NCBI GenBank assembly: GCA_005405945.1
Contig: BJHW01000001.1
Coordinates: 6,262,001-6,326,000, forward strand
Direction: 5' to 3'
Length of the DNA: 64,000 nt
Source: Streptomyces violaceusniger
GTDB taxonomy: Bacteria; Actinomycetota; Actinomycetes; Streptomycetales; Streptomycetaceae
Position 1 is the stretch's first letter. Each line of letters opens with the position of its first letter. A model generated the notes under the pieces. The model did no database searches. It saw only the letters and a program-made list of their open reading frames with translations, and had not been told where the DNA came from. Positions 62,055 through 64,000 of the stretch are shown here, piece after piece. The position numbers and the translations under genes were made by a program.

Positions 62055-62867
62055 TTATGTGTCGTTGCGGCGGAAGATCAGGTCATGGACGAGGTGTCCC
62101 TTGTCCAGCCCCTGGCCCTCGAACTTGGTGAGCGGCCGGAAGTCCGGGCGCGGGGTGTAGCCGCCGTCGGGCTGGGAGTTGTCGAAGGCGGGGCTCGCGG
62201 AAAGGACCTCCAGCATCTGCTCCGCGTACGGCTCCCAGTCGGTCGCGCAGTGCAACGGCGCACCGGGCTTCAGCCGGGTGGCGGCGAGCTCGATGAACTC
62301 GGGCTGGATGAGGCGCCGCTTGTGGTGCCGCTTCTTGGGCCAGGGGTCGGGGAAGAAGACCCGTAGGCCGGAGAGCGAGGCGGGGGCCAGCATCTCGCGG
62401 AGCAGGATGATCGCGTCGCCGTTGGCGACCCGGATGTTGTCCAGGCCGTTCCGCTCCGCGAGCGCGAGCAGATTGCCCTGGCCGGGGGTGTGGACGTCGG
62501 CGGCGAGGATGCCCGTGCCGGGGTCGGCGGCGGCCATCTGCGCGGTGGCCTCCCCATGCCGAAGCCGATCTCCAGGACGACGGGGAGGTCGGGGCGCGGG
62601 CCCGCCTCTGTGGCGAACAACTCACCGAGGTCGATCCGGCTCAGCCCGTCGATGTCCAGGCCCCACTGTGGCCACAGGCGGCGCAGCGCATCGCCCTGGC
62701 CCGGGGTCACCCGGCCGCGGCGGGGCGGAAGGAGCGGATGCGGCGCTCGTGGTGCGAGCCCGCCGGGTCGGCCACGGGGCCGCCGGGGAACATCGGCTCG
62801 CTGCGGTCACGGGGGCGGGCAGAGCGCGCTCCACGTGGGAATCGGGGGCGGTGGGCTTCTCGGACAC
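62055..62867 (-). CDS. trmB: tRNA (guanine-N7)-methyltransferase, three apparent frameshifts
   Basis: SAM-dependent enzyme making m7G46 in tRNA. GTG at 62867 gives VSEKPTAPDSHVERALPAP. Single bases are missing at 62811-62815, 62722-62725 and 62552-62555. Across these the protein reads FPGGPVADPAGSHHERRIRS, then RVTPGQGDAL, LPVVLEIGFGMG (SAM site), and in the last frame ADVHTPGQGNLLAL, FFPDPWPKKRHHKRRL and EGQGLDKGH. Restored length is 271 residues, normal for the family. Sequence errors are far likelier than triple inactivation. Confidence 0.9.
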
Positions 62868-62879
62868 AGTGCTTCGATT

Positions 62880-63300
62880 CTACGGGCGGAGGCGGGGAGG
62901 CTCGGCCGTGCCGCCTGCGGCTGGGCTCGGCCGTGCCGACCTGGCCGGGGGTGGGTGGCTGGGTCCTGCCAGTGCGGCTGCGGTGGGGCTCGGCTGGTGG
63001 CGGCTGGGTCCGGCCGTGCCGCCTGGCGGCTGGGCTCGGCCCGTACCTCGGTGGTGGAGCCCTGGCCCACGTACGGTCGCGGCTCGGCCAGGCCCATACG
63101 GTCGCGGCAGGCCCTGGCCCTTACGGTGGCGGAGCTCCGCCCATACCGTGGCGGCGGGGCTCGGTCGTACAGCGGCGGGGCTCGGCCCGTACGGTCGCGG
63201 CGGCCCACAGCCCCTACGGCGGCAGCCCTCGGCCCGTACCTCCGTAATGGTCCCCGGCCGTACGGCGGCGGCGGGCCCGGGCCTCTACCTCCTCGACCCC
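62880..63300. repeat. Long degenerate G/C minisatellite between trmB and lhgO
   Basis: Many imperfect copies of ggctcggcccgtacggtcgc and shortened forms such as gtacggtcgcgg and ggctgggctcggcc. No supported gene. It fills the whole gap upstream of trmB and downstream of the oxidase gene. Confidence 0.75.
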
Positions 63301-63310
63301 ACCCGCCCCA

Positions 63311-64000
63311 TCACCCCGTCCGCAGGGTCTCCAGCACTCGGCCGGCGACCTCGCGGCCGATCGGCAGGGAGGCCGTGGCCGCGGGTGACGGGGCGTTGAG
63401 CACATGGACGATCCGGGGCGACTGCGAGATGAGGAAGTCGTCCACCAGCGTGCCGTCCGGCAGCACCGCCTGTGCGCGCACGCCCGCCGGGGCCGCTATC
63501 AGGTCGTCGGCCGTCACATCCGGCAGCAGGCGGCGCACGGCGTCGGTGAAAGCGCGCTTGGACAGGGAACGCCGCAGCTCACCCGCCCCGTACCGCCAGT
63601 GGCGGCGGGCGATCCGCCAGGAGCCCGGGAACGCCAGCGTGCCGGCCAGCTCCTGCGGGCGCACTGTATGCCAGGCGTACCCCTCGCGGGCGAGGGCCGG
63701 GACCGCGTTGGGCCCTATGTGGACGCCGCCGTCGATGCCGCGGGTCAGATGGACGCCGAGGAACGGGAACGCCGGGTCGGGCACCGGGTACACCAGGCCG
63801 TTCACCAGCGAGGCGCGGGAGGGCGCCAGCTCGTAGTACTCACCGCGGAAGGGCACGATCCGCATGCCCGGGTCATCGCCCGCCAGCCGGGCCACGCGGT
63901 CGCAGTGCAGCCCCGCGCAGTTGACCAGGGCCCGCGCGCGCAGCACCGTGCCGTCCGCCGTGCGCACCGCGACCGCGGAGGGGCGCCGGCCGATGGTGCG
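63311..64000 (-). CDS. lhgO: L-2-hydroxyglutarate oxidase-like FAD enzyme, 3' part
   Basis: C-terminal 229 residues of a D-amino-acid-oxidase-fold flavoprotein; the 5' part lies beyond the window. ALVNCAGLHCDRVARLAG and IVPFRGEYYEL are typical of LhgO, as are GVHLTRGIDGGVHIGPNAVPAL and VHVLNAPSPAATASLPIG. LhgO oxidises L-2-hydroxyglutarate to 2-oxoglutarate at the membrane. No related catabolic gene is in the window. Confidence 0.88.
   Translation of the reverse strand, partial: RTIGRRPSAVAVRTADGTVLRARALVNCAGLHCDRVARLAGDDPGMRIVPFRGEYYELAPSRASLVNGLVYPVPDPAFPFLGVHLTRGIDGGVHIGPNAVPALAREGYAWHTVRPQELAGTLAFPGSWRIARRHWRYGAGELRRSLSKRAFTDAVRRLLPDVTADDLIAAPAGVRAQAVLPDGTLVDDFLISQSPRIVHVLNAPSPAATASLPIGREVAGRVLETLRTG

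Overview
The window is chromosomal DNA from a Streptomyces species. The DNA is very GC-rich, coding bias is strong, GTG starts are frequent, and several genes are lineage hallmarks (bldC, an Lsr2 paralogue, DUF3073, DUF6227, DUF397/DUF5753 regulators). From memory, the order purD, purC, tRNA-Gly genes, lsrL, purSQL, purF, purM, DUF3073, vdh, bldC, hrpA, DEAD-box helicase, prsW, trmB matches the S. coelicolor core chromosome.

Layout. 1-16400 holds most of de novo purine synthesis: purD (5' end outside the window), purC, the overlapping purS-purQ-purL operon, then purF and purM. Between them lie a membrane protein, a dimethylformamidase-like protein, an FAD oxidoreductase, three tRNA-Gly genes and an Lsr2 paralogue. 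16400-25000 holds DUF3073, valine dehydrogenase, a conserved unknown, the developmental regulator bldC, tRNA-Asp and the helicase HrpA. 25000-38000 is mixed: membrane protein, tRNA-like gene, DUF1152, SDR, MHS transporter, a repeat-rich secreted protein, a TetR/hydrolase pair with two operators, tRNA-Asp/Phe/Glu, DUF1684, metallophosphoesterase, zincin and lipoprotein. 38000-50300 is largely cell-surface and stress related: a DEAD-box helicase with an Arg/Asp-rich tail, a secreted beta-helix protein, three secreted proteins built from cysteine-bounded repeats, a SpoIIE-type phosphatase, and an M23 peptidase behind a c-di-AMP (ydaO) riboswitch. 50800-57150 is a visibly lower-GC accessory island: DUF397 plus XRE/DUF5753, an RsbW-like ATPase, and a divergent pair made of a PLD-SF2 helicase-DUF3427 protein and an MrcB_N plus PD-(D/E)XK nuclease. 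This pair is my best candidate for an undescribed defence system. 57200-62000 is a compact minus-strand operon: prsW, ECF sigma factor, membrane-anchored putative anti-sigma factor and L,D-transpeptidase. trmB and the end of an lhgO-like oxidase close the window.

Data quality. Seventeen genes, including the single-copy purC, purL, trmB and hrpA, are broken by a total of 22 apparent one-base deletions, nearly all inside G or C runs. I read these as sequencing or assembly errors and give each such gene as one CDS.

Two other patterns stand out. Short tandem duplications begin at or across the stop codon of six different genes. Two glycine-type tRNA genes carry GTGC in place of GTTC in the T loop, as in the cell-wall (non-ribosomal) glycine tRNAs of staphylococci.
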